This document shows, piece by piece, positions 49,466-57,741 of a stretch of 64,000 nt of DNA; within the stretch, counting starts at the first letter, position 1; each line of letters opens with the position of its first letter. Source of the stretch: Taiwanofungus camphoratus (lineage: Eukaryota > Basidiomycota > Agaricomycetes > Polyporales > Taiwanofungaceae); contig CP021220.1 of assembly GCA_003999685.1 (NCBI GenBank), positions 4,214,168 through 4,278,167 on the forward strand, in the 5' to 3' direction. The notes under the pieces are model-generated. The model was not told where the DNA came from. It saw only the letters and a list, made by a program, of their open reading frames with translations, and ran no database searches. Position numbers and translations under genes: made by a program.

Positions 49466-49870
49466 ATGGATTATCAACGACCTTTTGATATCGACTACGA
49501 ACAAGAAGAAGAGCTGGATCACGCAGCGTTTGACCCTACTCTCCTGACTTTAGAAGAGGTCCTGGATCGAGCTGAGCGCAATCTCAGAGCCATCCTCCAC
49601 GCCGATAGTTCCACCAGTTTCCTCCCAGCTGAACAGAGGGAGCTGATTCTTTACACCCGCTCCCACATCTCCAGAGCCAGTGACACTTGGCAAGCTGTAT
49701 TAGAAAATCACGACAGGCTGGCAAGTAGGGAAGGGAGCCGACCTCTACCTCCCACTCCCTCTGAAGATTTTGACGAAGTCCTTGACCACCGTATCCTCAC
49801 TGCTCAGAAGGTTAGGTTAGGAGGAAGAGCGAGCAGCGCCGCAGGTGCTGTGAGTGCGATACGGGCTTAG
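49466..49870 (+). CDS. Acidic 134-aa ORF truncated by telomeric repeat (possible retrotransposon gag fragment)
   Basis: Single frame starting MDYQRPFDIDYEQEEELDHA, helical and acidic in the middle (LTLEEVLDRAERNLRAILHA) with a proline cluster RPLPPTPSEDF. From about codon 117 (49,814) the coding sequence is telomeric repeat and then the start of a PLE terminal repeat, so the last ~18 residues (VRLGGRASSAAGAVSAIRA) are encoded by telomere and PLE DNA. The upstream TATA box and leader and the unfamiliar protein suggest the 5' part of an LTR-type element whose remainder was lost when the chromosome end was healed here. Could instead be an orphan subtelomeric gene. Function not claimed. Confidence 0.4.
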   Translation: MDYQRPFDIDYEQEEELDHAAFDPTLLTLEEVLDRAERNLRAILHADSSTSFLPAEQRELILYTRSHISRASDTWQAVLENHDRLASREGSRPLPPTPSEDFDEVLDHRILTAQKVRLGGRASSAAGAVSAIRA

Positions 49871-49968
49871 AAGACTTAGAGATGCTAGTACTAACTAGTC
49901 CGCCTATGGGGGGGCAGACAACTAGTTTCGACTAAGTCTCATCAGAGCACTAGCGTCGATTATAACCT
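49822..49968 (-). repeat. PLE terminal-repeat fragment with hammerhead
   Basis: Begins AGGAAGAGCGAGCAGCGCCG after two TTAGG units, as the PLTRs do, but homology stops shortly after the hammerhead (about 49,965) and unrelated sequence follows. A short, 5'-truncated relic and the most centromere-proximal PLE trace in the window. Confidence 0.75.
49884..49954 (-). ncRNA. Hammerhead ribozyme HHR1
   Basis: On the minus strand: stem I strand GCTAGTGCT, core CTGATGA, 3-bp stem II GAC/GTC, core GAAA, stem III CTAGT/ACTAG, then the cleavage site and the matching stem I strand AGTACTAGC. All core bases are present. Stem III differs in sequence from the other copies but still pairs (CTAGT for TTAGC), supporting real structure. 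Confidence 0.88.
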
Positions 49969-50017
49969 ATATATATGCTGTCTGGAATAGGGTACCCTAT
50001 TCCAGTCAGGTCCAGGA

Positions 50018-50687
50018 AGTGACTTTCTAACGAGATTTTGGCAATTCTGAGTAGACAGAATCGAAGAGCATCATAGAAAACCCCCCCCGGGAAGTGAAAA
50101 GATCCACCATTGGAGCTCATCCTGGTCACTTCCCGGGCCTGGACATTATGGGACTAGAGAAAAACTTGTGATGTCCGGGAAGTGACCTAAAATTGAGATA
50201 TTTGCCCGGGAAGTTTGGCAGACCTGTCAAGGACATCTGAAAGCAGGTCTGTATGCAAGCTGGTCATGAACAGTTGAATATCCAGCCATTGACACTGTCA
50301 TTACCTGTCAGACAGGGGACTTTGAGTAAGTGACTTTCTGATAGAAATCTGATAATTCTGAACAGACAGAATGAAAGAGAATCCTCAACAATCCACTAAA
50401 AGCTCAACAGCTATGTCATTATCTCACACCATTGGCTAGAAATTAACTTGAACATTTCTGATTATAAGAAATCTTGTGATGCCCGGGAAGTGACTTGAAA
50501 TTGAGATATTTGCCCGGGAAGTTTGGCAAACCTGTCAAGGACATCTGAAAGCAGGTCTGTACACAAGCTGGTCATGAACAGTTGAATATCCAGCCATTGA
50601 CACTGTCATTACCTGTCAGATAGGGAACTTTGAGTAAGTGACTTTCTGATAGAAATCTGATAATTCTGAACAGACAGAATGAAAGAG
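50018..50687. repeat. Subtelomeric tandem repeat, ~310-bp unit, 2 copies plus a partial third
   Basis: The phrase GACTTTCT recurs at 50,021, 50,332 and 50,640 (spacing 311 and 308), each followed by a near-identical context (TAATTCTGAACAGACAGAAT in copies two and three). The right half of the unit (TTGAGATATTTGCCCGGGAA, CATGAACAGTTGAATATCCA) is almost unchanged between copies, while the middle is diverged. The motif CCCGGGAAGTGA recurs, also inverted (TCACTTCCCGGG near 50,127-50,138). The third copy breaks off directly into telomeric repeat at 50,688. Confidence 0.85.
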
Positions 50688-50728
50688 GTTAGGTTAGGTT
50701 AGGTTAGGTTAGGTTAGGTTAGGTTAGG
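50688..50728 (+). repeat. Interstitial (TTAGG)n array
   Basis: About eight uninterrupted TTAGG units capping the 310-bp tandem repeat; the next PLE copy is attached to its right end. Confidence 0.97.
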
Positions 50729-51585
50729 AGGTCTATGTATCAACACTACAAGGGCTGCGAGTGCAGGGCAGGAAGGAGGCTTAGAGGAAGCTAGTACTTA
50801 GCCCGATATCGCTATCGGACGGCTAATTTCGACTAAGTCTCATCAGAGCACTAGCGTCGCTTATAACCAAGTTCAACATAAGTCACGCTTATGGTTGAGT
50901 CATGGCCCGGGGGCCGGTGACTAAGTCAGTTTGACCGTGCCAGGGCAAAGGGTTGCTGGTGGGAGCGAATCACGTCTCTCCCTCCTATCCTAATCAGTCA
51001 GCGATGAGCAATCATCATTGTCTAGATTCGCCTAGACACCATTACTGATCAGATGTCAGAGTCATCTGATTAAGATTAGAATCCGGACCGTAAGCCTAGG
51101 CTCAAGATCTGAGATAAAAGATAGGAAGTCCGGGCCGAAGGTTAGTTCGGGCCGGACATAGATAGGAACAACATAGCCGGTGCCGAGCCGATCATGTGAC
51201 CGGGCCGCTTTTCCGGGCGTCTACTAAGGGCAGCGTGGACCACTGAGGAAGCATCATGTCATGGCACAAGCCTGGGAATCCCCGGGAGCACCCTGTCCGA
51301 GCCATGCGGGGCGGGGGAAGGATACTCATCAGGACCGCGTCCAGCAAGTTGCCGCACCGTGCTCTGGCATGTTACAACCCACAGATCACCAGATCATGGA
51401 CTAACACAGCAGAGGGGCGCTGGGGACCATAGTAGTTATCGCGCGCTCCGCTAGCATGCGGGAACGGCGCGTACCGGGCCGCAATGAAGGGCCGGTCCGT
51501 ACTAAGTGCCGAACATATCATGTGACACGTAAGGCGCCTATCTATTTTTAGGCAACCCTAAGCGCAGGACTGGGAAAGTCCGGCG
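50729..51585 (-). repeat. Solo PLE pseudo-LTR, subfamily A
   Basis: About 0.86 kb, alignable end to end with the PLTR at 52,049 (shared blocks include CATGGCCCGGGGGCCGGTGA, CAAGTTGCCGCACCGTGCTC and GCAACCCTAAGCGCAGGACT). No ORF follows; the copy ends in its telomere-like block. Its first ~50 bases differ from the other copies (GGTCTATGTATCAACACTAC). Confidence 0.9.
50790..50855 (-). ncRNA. Hammerhead ribozyme HHR2, probably inactive
   Basis: Same core as the other A copies (CTGATGA, GAC/GTC stem II, GAAA, stem I), but three bases (AAT on the plus strand) are missing between the stem I and stem III strands, precisely where the cleavage triplet and base 16.1/17 should be. Cleavage is unlikely. 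Confidence 0.75.
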
Positions 51586-51648
51586 GTTAGGTTAGGTTAG
51601 GTTAGGATTAGCGTTAGGTTAGGTTAGGTTAGGTTAGGTTAGGTTAGG
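51586..51648 (+). repeat. Telomere-like block of the solo PLTR
   Basis: TTAGG units interrupted by the conserved GGATTAGCGTTAGG. The same interruption occurs in every PLTR-linked block, so this array travels with the element. Confidence 0.95.
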
Positions 51649-51977
51649 AGGTGGAGCGAGACCGCCGATAGGCGGGCGAGCGTAGTAAGAGATGAGAGGA
51701 ATAGAGAAGACAAGAGTAAACAATGGTATCTATCGCTAGATACCTACTTGTTTCGCTAAGAGCTCATCAGTACTCTCGTCGTACTTTTAACCGATGGTTC
51801 AGGGTCATCAGCTGATCGACCCTGAGTCATCGGCCGGAGGCCGATGACTGATTCAGTTTGACAAACCAGTCCATGAGGTAGTGGTGAGCTCCAATCACAT
51901 CAGAGCTATTTCTCTTATCTCTTATCAGCGGGCCGACAAAAGGCAGGCTAGAACGCCCTAGCCTTTACCAATACCGC
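51649..51977 (-). repeat. 5'-truncated PLE pseudo-LTR, subfamily B
   Basis: Matches 62,983-63,311 (AGGTGGAGCGAGACCGCCGA, GGCGGGCGAGCGTAGTAAGA, AAAAGGCAGGCTAGAACGCC) and stops at TACCAATACCGC, where telomeric repeat begins. The full-length homologue at the chromosome end continues with CACCTGATCAGAG. Confidence 0.9.
51709..51780 (-). ncRNA. Hammerhead ribozyme HHR3 (subfamily B)
   Basis: Different primary sequence from subfamily A but the same fold: stem I GACGAGAGTA with TACTCTTGTC (one G-U pair), core CTGATGA, stem II GCT/AGC with a CTT loop, core GAAA, and a long stem III whose outer part pairs AAACAA with TTGTTT-side bases and inner part GGTATCTA with TAGATACC around a GCGA loop. Confidence 0.9.
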
Positions 51978-52048
51978 TTAGGTTAGGGTTAGGTTAGGTT
52001 AGGTTAGGTTAGGTTAGGTTAGGTTAGGTTAGGTTAGGTTAGGTTAGG
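51978..52048 (+). repeat. Interstitial (TTAGG)n array
   Basis: About fourteen units, one TTAGGG near the left, no ATTAGCG interruption. Reads as a former chromosome end added to the truncated subfamily B copy, to which PLE1 later attached. Confidence 0.95.
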
Positions 52049-52900
52049 TGGTGGAGCGAGCAACGACGAAGGAGTTGCGAGCGTTGAGAAGACTTAATGG
52101 AAGCTAGTACTAATTAGCCCGATATCGCTATCGGACGGCTAATTTCGACTAAGTCTCATCAGAGCACTAGCGTCGCTTATAACCAAGTTCAACCAAAGTC
52201 ATGCTTATGGTTGAGTCATGGCCCGGGGGCCGGTGACTAAGTCAGTTTGACCGTACCAGGGCAAAGGGTTGCAGATGGGAGCGAATCACGTCTCTCCCTC
52301 CTATCCTAATCAGTCAGCGATGAGCAATCATCATTGTCTAGATTCGCCTAGACACCATTACTGATCAGATGTCAGAGTCATCTGATTAAGATTTAGAATC
52401 CGGACCGCAAGCCTAGGCTCAAGATCCGAGATAAGAGATAGGAAGTCCGGGCCGAAGGTTAGTCCGGGCCGGACATAGATAGGAACAACATAGCCGGTGC
52501 CGCGCCGATCATGTGACCGGGCCGCTTTCCGGGCGTCTACTAAGGGTAGCGTGGACCACTGAGGAAGCATCATGTCATGGCACAAACCTGGGAATCCCCG
52601 TGAGCACCCCATCCGAGCCATGCGGGGCGGGGGAGGGATACTCAATAGGACCGCGTCCAGCAAGTTGCCGCACCGTGCTCTAGCATGTTACAACCCACAG
52701 ATCACCAGATCATGGACTAACACAGCAGAGGGGCGCTAGGGACCATAGTAGTTATCGCGCGCTCCGCTAGCATGCGGGGACGGCGCGCACCGGGCCGCAG
52801 TGAAGGGCCGGTCCGTACTAAGTGCCGAACATATCATGTGACACGTAAGGCGCCTATCTATTTTAAGGCAACCCTAAGCGCAGGACTGGGAAAGTCCGGC
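52049..52900 (-). repeat. PLE1 3' pseudo-LTR (copy B)
   Basis: Apparently identical over its length to 56,811-57,662, as judged by eye and by identical 101-codon incidental frames in both. It contains HHR4 at its RNA-3' side, two accessory hairpins and a small hairpin at its RNA-5' edge (GGACT/AGTCC). Confidence 0.92.
52103..52171 (-). ncRNA. Hammerhead ribozyme HHR4 (PLE1 3' PLTR)
   Basis: Complete. Minus-strand order: stem I GCTAGTGCT, CTGATGA, stem II GAC-TTA-GTC, GAAA, stem III ATTAGC/GCTAAT extended by CCGATA/TATCGG with a GCGA loop, cleavage U17, stem I AGTACTAGC (nine pairs including one G-U). Predicted cut between plus-strand positions 52,112 and 52,111. Type I topology (open at stem I). 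Confidence 0.93.
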
Positions 52901-53000
52901 GGTTAGGTTAGGTTAGGTTAGGATTAGCGTTAGGTTAGGTTAGGTTAGGTTAGGTTAGGTTCGGTTAGGTTAGGTTAGGTTAGGTTAGGGTTAGGTTAGG
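52901..53000 (+). repeat. Telomere-like block of PLE1 (3' side)
   Basis: TTAGG units with ATTAGCG, one TTCGG unit and one TTAGGG, ending TTAGGTCTGGTTTGAACAG where the element's 3' UTR begins. The TTCGG unit is shared with 57,721-57,726 and 58,668-58,673. Confidence 0.95.
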
Positions 53001-53090
53001 TCTGGTTTGAACAGACAACCCTAATACACCAACACACTAAGATAACGTTACACCTGATGTAACCGATGCTAATCAAACTGACTTAACAGT

Positions 53091-56000
53091 TTAAATATTC
53101 ATTTCCAGAAGTACGTCATCCGCACTTTGGGCATTAATAACACTTCTGCGCCACTTACTTGCTAAGTCAGCGAAATTGGTTTCCCTTTTCCGCGACACAA
53201 GCCAGCGCTTGTCTAAGAATCCGAGTTGGGAAAGGTCAGGGACCTTCTCCGCCTCAATAAATCCGGTGGGTTTCCTTAGGTACCGCCCAGTCCATACCCA
53301 GCCCTCGTCTGCGCGGTTATCATGGACAACCGCCGCCAGTGTCGAGATTTGATCAGACCGCCGGGCTTCAGCGGCGGCACGATCTGCTGCTGCCGAAGCA
53401 GCCGCCGTTTCGCGCGACAGCTTTCGCTGGGCTACTCGGGCGGGATCCCACCACTCCTCAAGCGTGGTCTGAACTGTGCCGGAAAGGGTCGCATCCCGCG
53501 AACCCCCAGCCGAATAATCAAAAATCGGAGCGGCCGAGTTTTCCCAACTCGCCGAAAAGAAGTTTTTGAAAAAACTCAAAGACTCCACCCACGATCCAGT
53601 GACTCGTGTCATTAATTCATGAACATCGAAAGAATCCCATGAAGGGTTGAATTGTGATTTTAGCACAAGTACGCCATCATTCGCGTCCGCTTTTTCGGTC
53701 GAAGTTTGTTTTATGTCCAAACGTTTCGCCCAGCGTACTGCTTTATGCGCATCAAGCCAGGAGACAACCAGAGCAGGGGGATAGCCACGGCCGACGTACA
53801 AATCGACAAGCCCTTTAAGGGCATCTAAGTAGTGTTCCAACTTAGAACTTAGCGTGGCCAAACGGCTCATCTCTCCAATGAACGTGCCTTTTTTAACGTC
53901 CTTTGGATGGTGAGATATCCATGGTATTCTTTCATGATGGTTAAGTGCTTTCCGATATGGCTTATGTTCCACCCGGTTGGTAACGGGGTCAATATAAATA
54001 AGCATGTCAAGGAATGGCGTTGCCCATTCAGACACTTCCCATGTTATAGTGCAACCAGTGTACGAAATACGACTGGTACAGAGTTCAAGTGCTTCTGCTG
54101 CACTACCTGCTTCAACGATAGCGAATACATCATCGATGTACCGCCCATAATAAAGAAAGGGTGGGCTAACCTGCCCAGAAGGCCAGACTTTATTTTCAAA
54201 ATGGCATCCATATAGATTAGCTAGGTCGGGTGAACATGCCACTCCCATTGCTAATCCTCGCTTTTGAAGAAATGTGTGACCGTTGAAGTCAACTATTAGA
54301 TCGTAATTGGCCGATTGCATACACCGAATAAACAAGGCGTTGTAAAATTCGGGGTGGTCCGTTGATTGACTACCTAGTGGATGACTGATGTACAATTTAG
54401 ATACAATGCCAACGCATTCTCTGAGAGGTACATTTGGGTAGAAAGCGACAACGTCGCCGGCCACAAGCCAATACTTTTTATATTTTAGTGTTTTAACCGT
54501 TGCTAACTTGGCAGCAAGGTCTTTGCTACCATGTATAATAAAGGGTTCAGCCTCTATGATGGGTTTCAACAACTTGGATACTACTTTAGCCGCGGGGCCT
54601 TGAGCGCATGAATGACAGGGCACAATAGGCCGCATCTTCACTGGTGTCTTATGGATTTTTGGGATACCATAGAAGATGGGAACCTTAGGCTCTTCCAACT
54701 CGCTCTCGGGACATTTAGACCGAAGGTATTTGGCTAACTGGAGTGTCTGATCATGAGGCAAAGCCCCTTCGACCCAATCGCTTAACTCCTTGACCCGCTT
54801 AGTAACCTTTTCTAAGTACATCTGTCGTTGACCGGGATTAATTTCCTGATAGTCAGCCGTATTCGACAGAAGTAAGTTGCAACCATTAATGAACCATTCC
54901 CTTGTGACTACAGCAGCGCCGAGGTTCTTGTCCGTTTGGAGGACGAGGTAGTTATGCTCGTCCAACCAGAGGCGAACTTTGTCCAGGTCTACAAGTCGAT
55001 TAGGGCGACTTCTAGCTTTCAAACCGGGTACGACAGTGCGTATGAAATCAGTGACGTATGTTTGCCCGCGTTTAAGACCAAGTTCGATATATTGGCTGGT
55101 TTGAGGTGCGTTGCTGTCGCGTTTCAACCTCAAGTCGTAGTCAGGATCATAAGGTGGTTGACTTATTCCTTGTCGCTCAAGAATTTTTTGTTTGCAGGCG
55201 AAATGAACTCTCCACCGAATTCTTTCACAAAAATCATCATAAGCGTTTTGAACTAACTCCCCAGAAGGGGGAGCGTACAGCATGTACTTAAGTCCGCAAG
55301 AAATGTGAATACTGATCTCCGCCGGTAATCTAACATCGTCGCCAACATGAACCCATGTCCGGAACCTCTGTGCCTCGACTAAAGCTGCCGGTGCAAAGTA
55401 AAGGAGGGTGCGTGCCCCGACTGGTGTAGGTAGATCAAGTATTGCGTCAGGGTAGGTAGAGGGTTGCGAAAATCTGAGTCGCGACCGAAGGACATACCGT
55501 ATTAATTCGGTCTCCCTTTCCCTTTCCCTTTGTTCTTCTTCGTCGAAGCCTTTTTCGACGAAGCGGCTTGCTTCTGCTTTGCCGCGCGCTGCGGAGCTTT
55601 GGGAGGGCGTCCTCCTGTGCTCATGCGCGCTGAACGATTCGGCGCCTTGCCTTTGCCCTTCTAGAATACGAGAGAGAGCGGCGCCAGGTAAGTTTTTGGG
55701 TACTGAACCGTGTACAAAACTGACCTGTTGTTTAACGTTCTTCGAGGTGCCCTCACCTTTCAACCGACGATCAACAGCATCGTCAATCAGTTTCTTCAAG
55801 GCGGCGGGATTCTCGGTGGTGTCACTCATTTCCACCTCCGCAACCGCCTTGAGGGCACTCTTCGCATTAGCTCGAGTCGCGGCATGTGCTAACTGTGATT
55901 CGCGAATGTTCACGACACGGAAACAAAACCGCGGGAGCACAGCGACGAATCGCTTGTGTTCCGACTCGAGGACGGGGTCGTTCTGCCATCCCTCAATCTC

Positions 56001-56615
56001 GACGTTCCCATCAAGAGAGGTTTTCCACTTAGGAACACGCGAACTCTGAGAGATCGCGGCCCATTGTGAATCGACCACGTCGCGCGCCTTCCCCAACATA
56101 GTAGTAGGGTCCAGCGCGCCTTCGAAGAACGTGAGCTCAGCACGCTTTTGCGAAATCGCTAGAGCGAGTGCTTCGCGACGAAACGTTTGAAATTTCGTCG
56201 CAAGAGCCCCTGGTTCCGCCGGGTGTGTTTCCAGCCAAACTTTCGCTGACTGGAAAACGGGTTCCCCCATGCCTTGTAACTGGGGCGGAAGGGAACCGTT
56301 GGCAAGATGAGCCTCGAGCTCACCCACTTGCTTCGACAAAGAAACGCAGCGTTCCTTCGCTTCCGCAATGCTAGCCAAAACCGGGCGGAGTACCTCCCGA
56401 TATACGAGAGGCACAACTGAAAGGACGGTGTCAAATGTCTCAGCTGAAAGGACGGCGCGGAACTCATCGGCAATAGTCTCAAGTGTCGTCGCTCCCATGG
56501 CATAAGCCAACGAGGGGGGAGCAAGGTTCCTTGCAATAGCGGCGCGAAGTGATGCTCCACCTGGTCCGGCGGAAGTCGAACGGGTGGGTCCAGAACGAGG
56601 AAGGCGATTGGCCAT
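53091..56615 (-). CDS. PLE1 reverse transcriptase ORF (1174 aa, no GIY-YIG endonuclease)
   Basis: Penelope-like RT polyprotein. Residues 1-480 are a family-specific region (short coiled coil near 80-105, basic/acidic linker 320-370). RT: TDKNLGAAVV (561), FYGIPKIHKTPVKMRPIV (648-665, the PLE 'PKIHK' signature), catalytic Asp 721 in GDVVAFYPNVP, QKRGLAMGVACSP (784-796), YIDD with Asp 828 and 829 in YYGRYIDDVFAIV, FLDMLIYID (868-876), and the PLE thumb mark ISHHP (900-904). The last 270 residues include an Ala/Arg-rich helix (AAASAAADRAAAEARR) and no GIY-YIG motif. No stop or frameshift in 3.5 kb, so likely functional or very young. Differs from PLE2 by scattered substitutions; estimated above 95% amino-acid identity by eye. 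Confidence 0.95.
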   Translation of the reverse strand: MANRLPRSGPTRSTSAGPGGASLRAAIARNLAPPSLAYAMGATTLETIADEFRAVLSAETFDTVLSVVPLVYREVLRPVLASIAEAKERCVSLSKQVGELEAHLANGSLPPQLQGMGEPVFQSAKVWLETHPAEPGALATKFQTFRREALALAISQKRAELTFFEGALDPTTMLGKARDVVDSQWAAISQSSRVPKWKTSLDGNVEIEGWQNDPVLESEHKRFVAVLPRFCFRVVNIRESQLAHAATRANAKSALKAVAEVEMSDTTENPAALKKLIDDAVDRRLKGEGTSKNVKQQVSFVHGSVPKNLPGAALSRILEGQRQGAESFSAHEHRRTPSQSSAARGKAEASRFVEKGFDEEEQRERERETELIRYVLRSRLRFSQPSTYPDAILDLPTPVGARTLLYFAPAALVEAQRFRTWVHVGDDVRLPAEISIHISCGLKYMLYAPPSGELVQNAYDDFCERIRWRVHFACKQKILERQGISQPPYDPDYDLRLKRDSNAPQTSQYIELGLKRGQTYVTDFIRTVVPGLKARSRPNRLVDLDKVRLWLDEHNYLVLQTDKNLGAAVVTREWFINGCNLLLSNTADYQEINPGQRQMYLEKVTKRVKELSDWVEGALPHDQTLQLAKYLRSKCPESELEEPKVPIFYGIPKIHKTPVKMRPIVPCHSCAQGPAAKVVSKLLKPIIEAEPFIIHGSKDLAAKLATVKTLKYKKYWLVAGDVVAFYPNVPLRECVGIVSKLYISHPLGSQSTDHPEFYNALFIRCMQSANYDLIVDFNGHTFLQKRGLAMGVACSPDLANLYGCHFENKVWPSGQVSPPFLYYGRYIDDVFAIVEAGSAAEALELCTSRISYTGCTITWEVSEWATPFLDMLIYIDPVTNRVEHKPYRKALNHHERIPWISHHPKDVKKGTFIGEMSRLATLSSKLEHYLDALKGLVDLYVGRGYPPALVVSWLDAHKAVRWAKRLDIKQTSTEKADANDGVLVLKSQFNPSWDSFDVHELMTRVTGSWVESLSFFKNFFSASWENSAAPIFDYSAGGSRDATLSGTVQTTLEEWWDPARVAQRKLSRETAAASAAADRAAAEARRSDQISTLAAVVHDNRADEGWVWTGRYLRKPTGFIEAEKVPDLSQLGFLDKRWLVSRKRETNFADLASKWRRSVINAQSADDVLLEMNI

Positions 56616-56810
56616 GTTAAGCAGGGGCAGGGTGTCTCAGCAGGTAAGAAGTGGAACGAGATAGGACACCTAGCGAAGCAAAGGGCGAGCAAACGGTATT
56701 CCTGGATGGGGTTGACGGGCGGTGGAGTCGGAGGCAGGACCCGATATCGCCGTCGAAAACCGAGATGCGGGATGAGAGACAGTTTGGAGTCGCTGGTTGG
56801 TTAGGTTAGG
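56616..56810 (-). promoter_or_regulatory. PLE1 5' untranslated region
   Basis: Joins the 5' PLTR to the ORF start. After hammerhead cleavage in HHR5 the leader would be about 258 nt. It contains a pair of TTAGG units (56,801-56,810) at the PLTR junction. The same layout occurs in PLE2. Confidence 0.6.
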
Positions 56811-57662
56811 AGGTGGAGCGAGCAACGACGAAGGAGTTGCGAGCGTTGAGAAGACTTAATGGAAGCTAGTACTAATTAGCCCGATATCGCTATCGGACGG
56901 CTAATTTCGACTAAGTCTCATCAGAGCACTAGCGTCGCTTATAACCAAGTTCAACCAAAGTCATGCTTATGGTTGAGTCATGGCCCGGGGGCCGGTGACT
57001 AAGTCAGTTTGACCGTACCAGGGCAAAGGGTTGCAGATGGGAGCGAATCACGTCTCTCCCTCCTATCCTAATCAGTCAGCGATGAGCAATCATCATTGTC
57101 TAGATTCGCCTAGACACCATTACTGATCAGATGTCAGAGTCATCTGATTAAGATTTAGAATCCGGACCGCAAGCCTAGGCTCAAGATCCGAGATAAGAGA
57201 TAGGAAGTCCGGGCCGAAGGTTAGTCCGGGCCGGACATAGATAGGAACAACATAGCCGGTGCCGCGCCGATCATGTGACCGGGCCGCTTTCCGGGCGTCT
57301 ACTAAGGGTAGCGTGGACCACTGAGGAAGCATCATGTCATGGCACAAACCTGGGAATCCCCGTGAGCACCCCATCCGAGCCATGCGGGGCGGGGGAGGGA
57401 TACTCAATAGGACCGCGTCCAGCAAGTTGCCGCACCGTGCTCTAGCATGTTACAACCCACAGATCACCAGATCATGGACTAACACAGCAGAGGGGCGCTA
57501 GGGACCATAGTAGTTATCGCGCGCTCCGCTAGCATGCGGGGACGGCGCGCACCGGGCCGCAGTGAAGGGCCGGTCCGTACTAAGTGCCGAACATATCATG
57601 TGACACGTAAGGCGCCTATCTATTTTAAGGCAACCCTAAGCGCAGGACTGGGAAAGTCCGGC
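56811..57662 (-). repeat. PLE1 5' pseudo-LTR (copy C)
   Basis: Matching partner of copy B across about 0.85 kb. Carries HHR5. The matching sequence, including the TTCGG variant in the adjoining telomere-like block, points to copying from one RNA or to recent insertion. Confidence 0.92.
56865..56933 (-). ncRNA. Hammerhead ribozyme HHR5 (PLE1 5' PLTR)
   Basis: Same sequence as HHR4. Predicted cleavage between plus-strand 56,874 and 56,873, leaving a 5'-OH transcript that starts about 258 nt upstream of the ORF. Confidence 0.93.
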
Positions 57663-57741
57663 GGTTAGGTTAGGTTAGGTTAGGATTAGCGTTAGGTTAG
57701 GTTAGGTTAGGTTAGGTTAGGTTCGGTTAGGTTAGGTTAGG
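57663..57741 (+). repeat. Telomere-like block at PLE1 5' end / PLE2 junction
   Basis: TTAGG units with ATTAGCG and TTCGG interruptions, truncated compared with 52,901-53,000, then joined to the 3' end of PLE2. Confidence 0.95.

Larger units (their letters stand above)
52049..57741 (-). mobile_element. PLE1: complete telomere-attached Penelope-like element
   Basis: From right (RNA 5') to left (RNA 3'): PLTR C with its telomere-like block, 5' UTR of about 0.2 kb, the 1174-codon ORF, a ~90-bp 3' UTR (53,001-53,090), a telomere-like block, PLTR B. No target-site duplication of non-telomeric DNA exists; both ends join TTAGG arrays. If both hammerheads cleave, the released unit spans 56,873 to 52,112, 4,762 nt. 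Group: endonuclease-lacking Athena/Coprina-type PLE, from the RT motifs, telomeric location and lack of GIY-YIG. Confidence 0.9.

Noticed and set aside
52358-57425. Identical 101-codon minus-strand frames at 52358-52663 and 57120-57425
   Set aside because: They are duplicated because the PLTRs are duplicated; the frame overlaps structured repeat sequence, is not kept in copies A or D, and has no motif.
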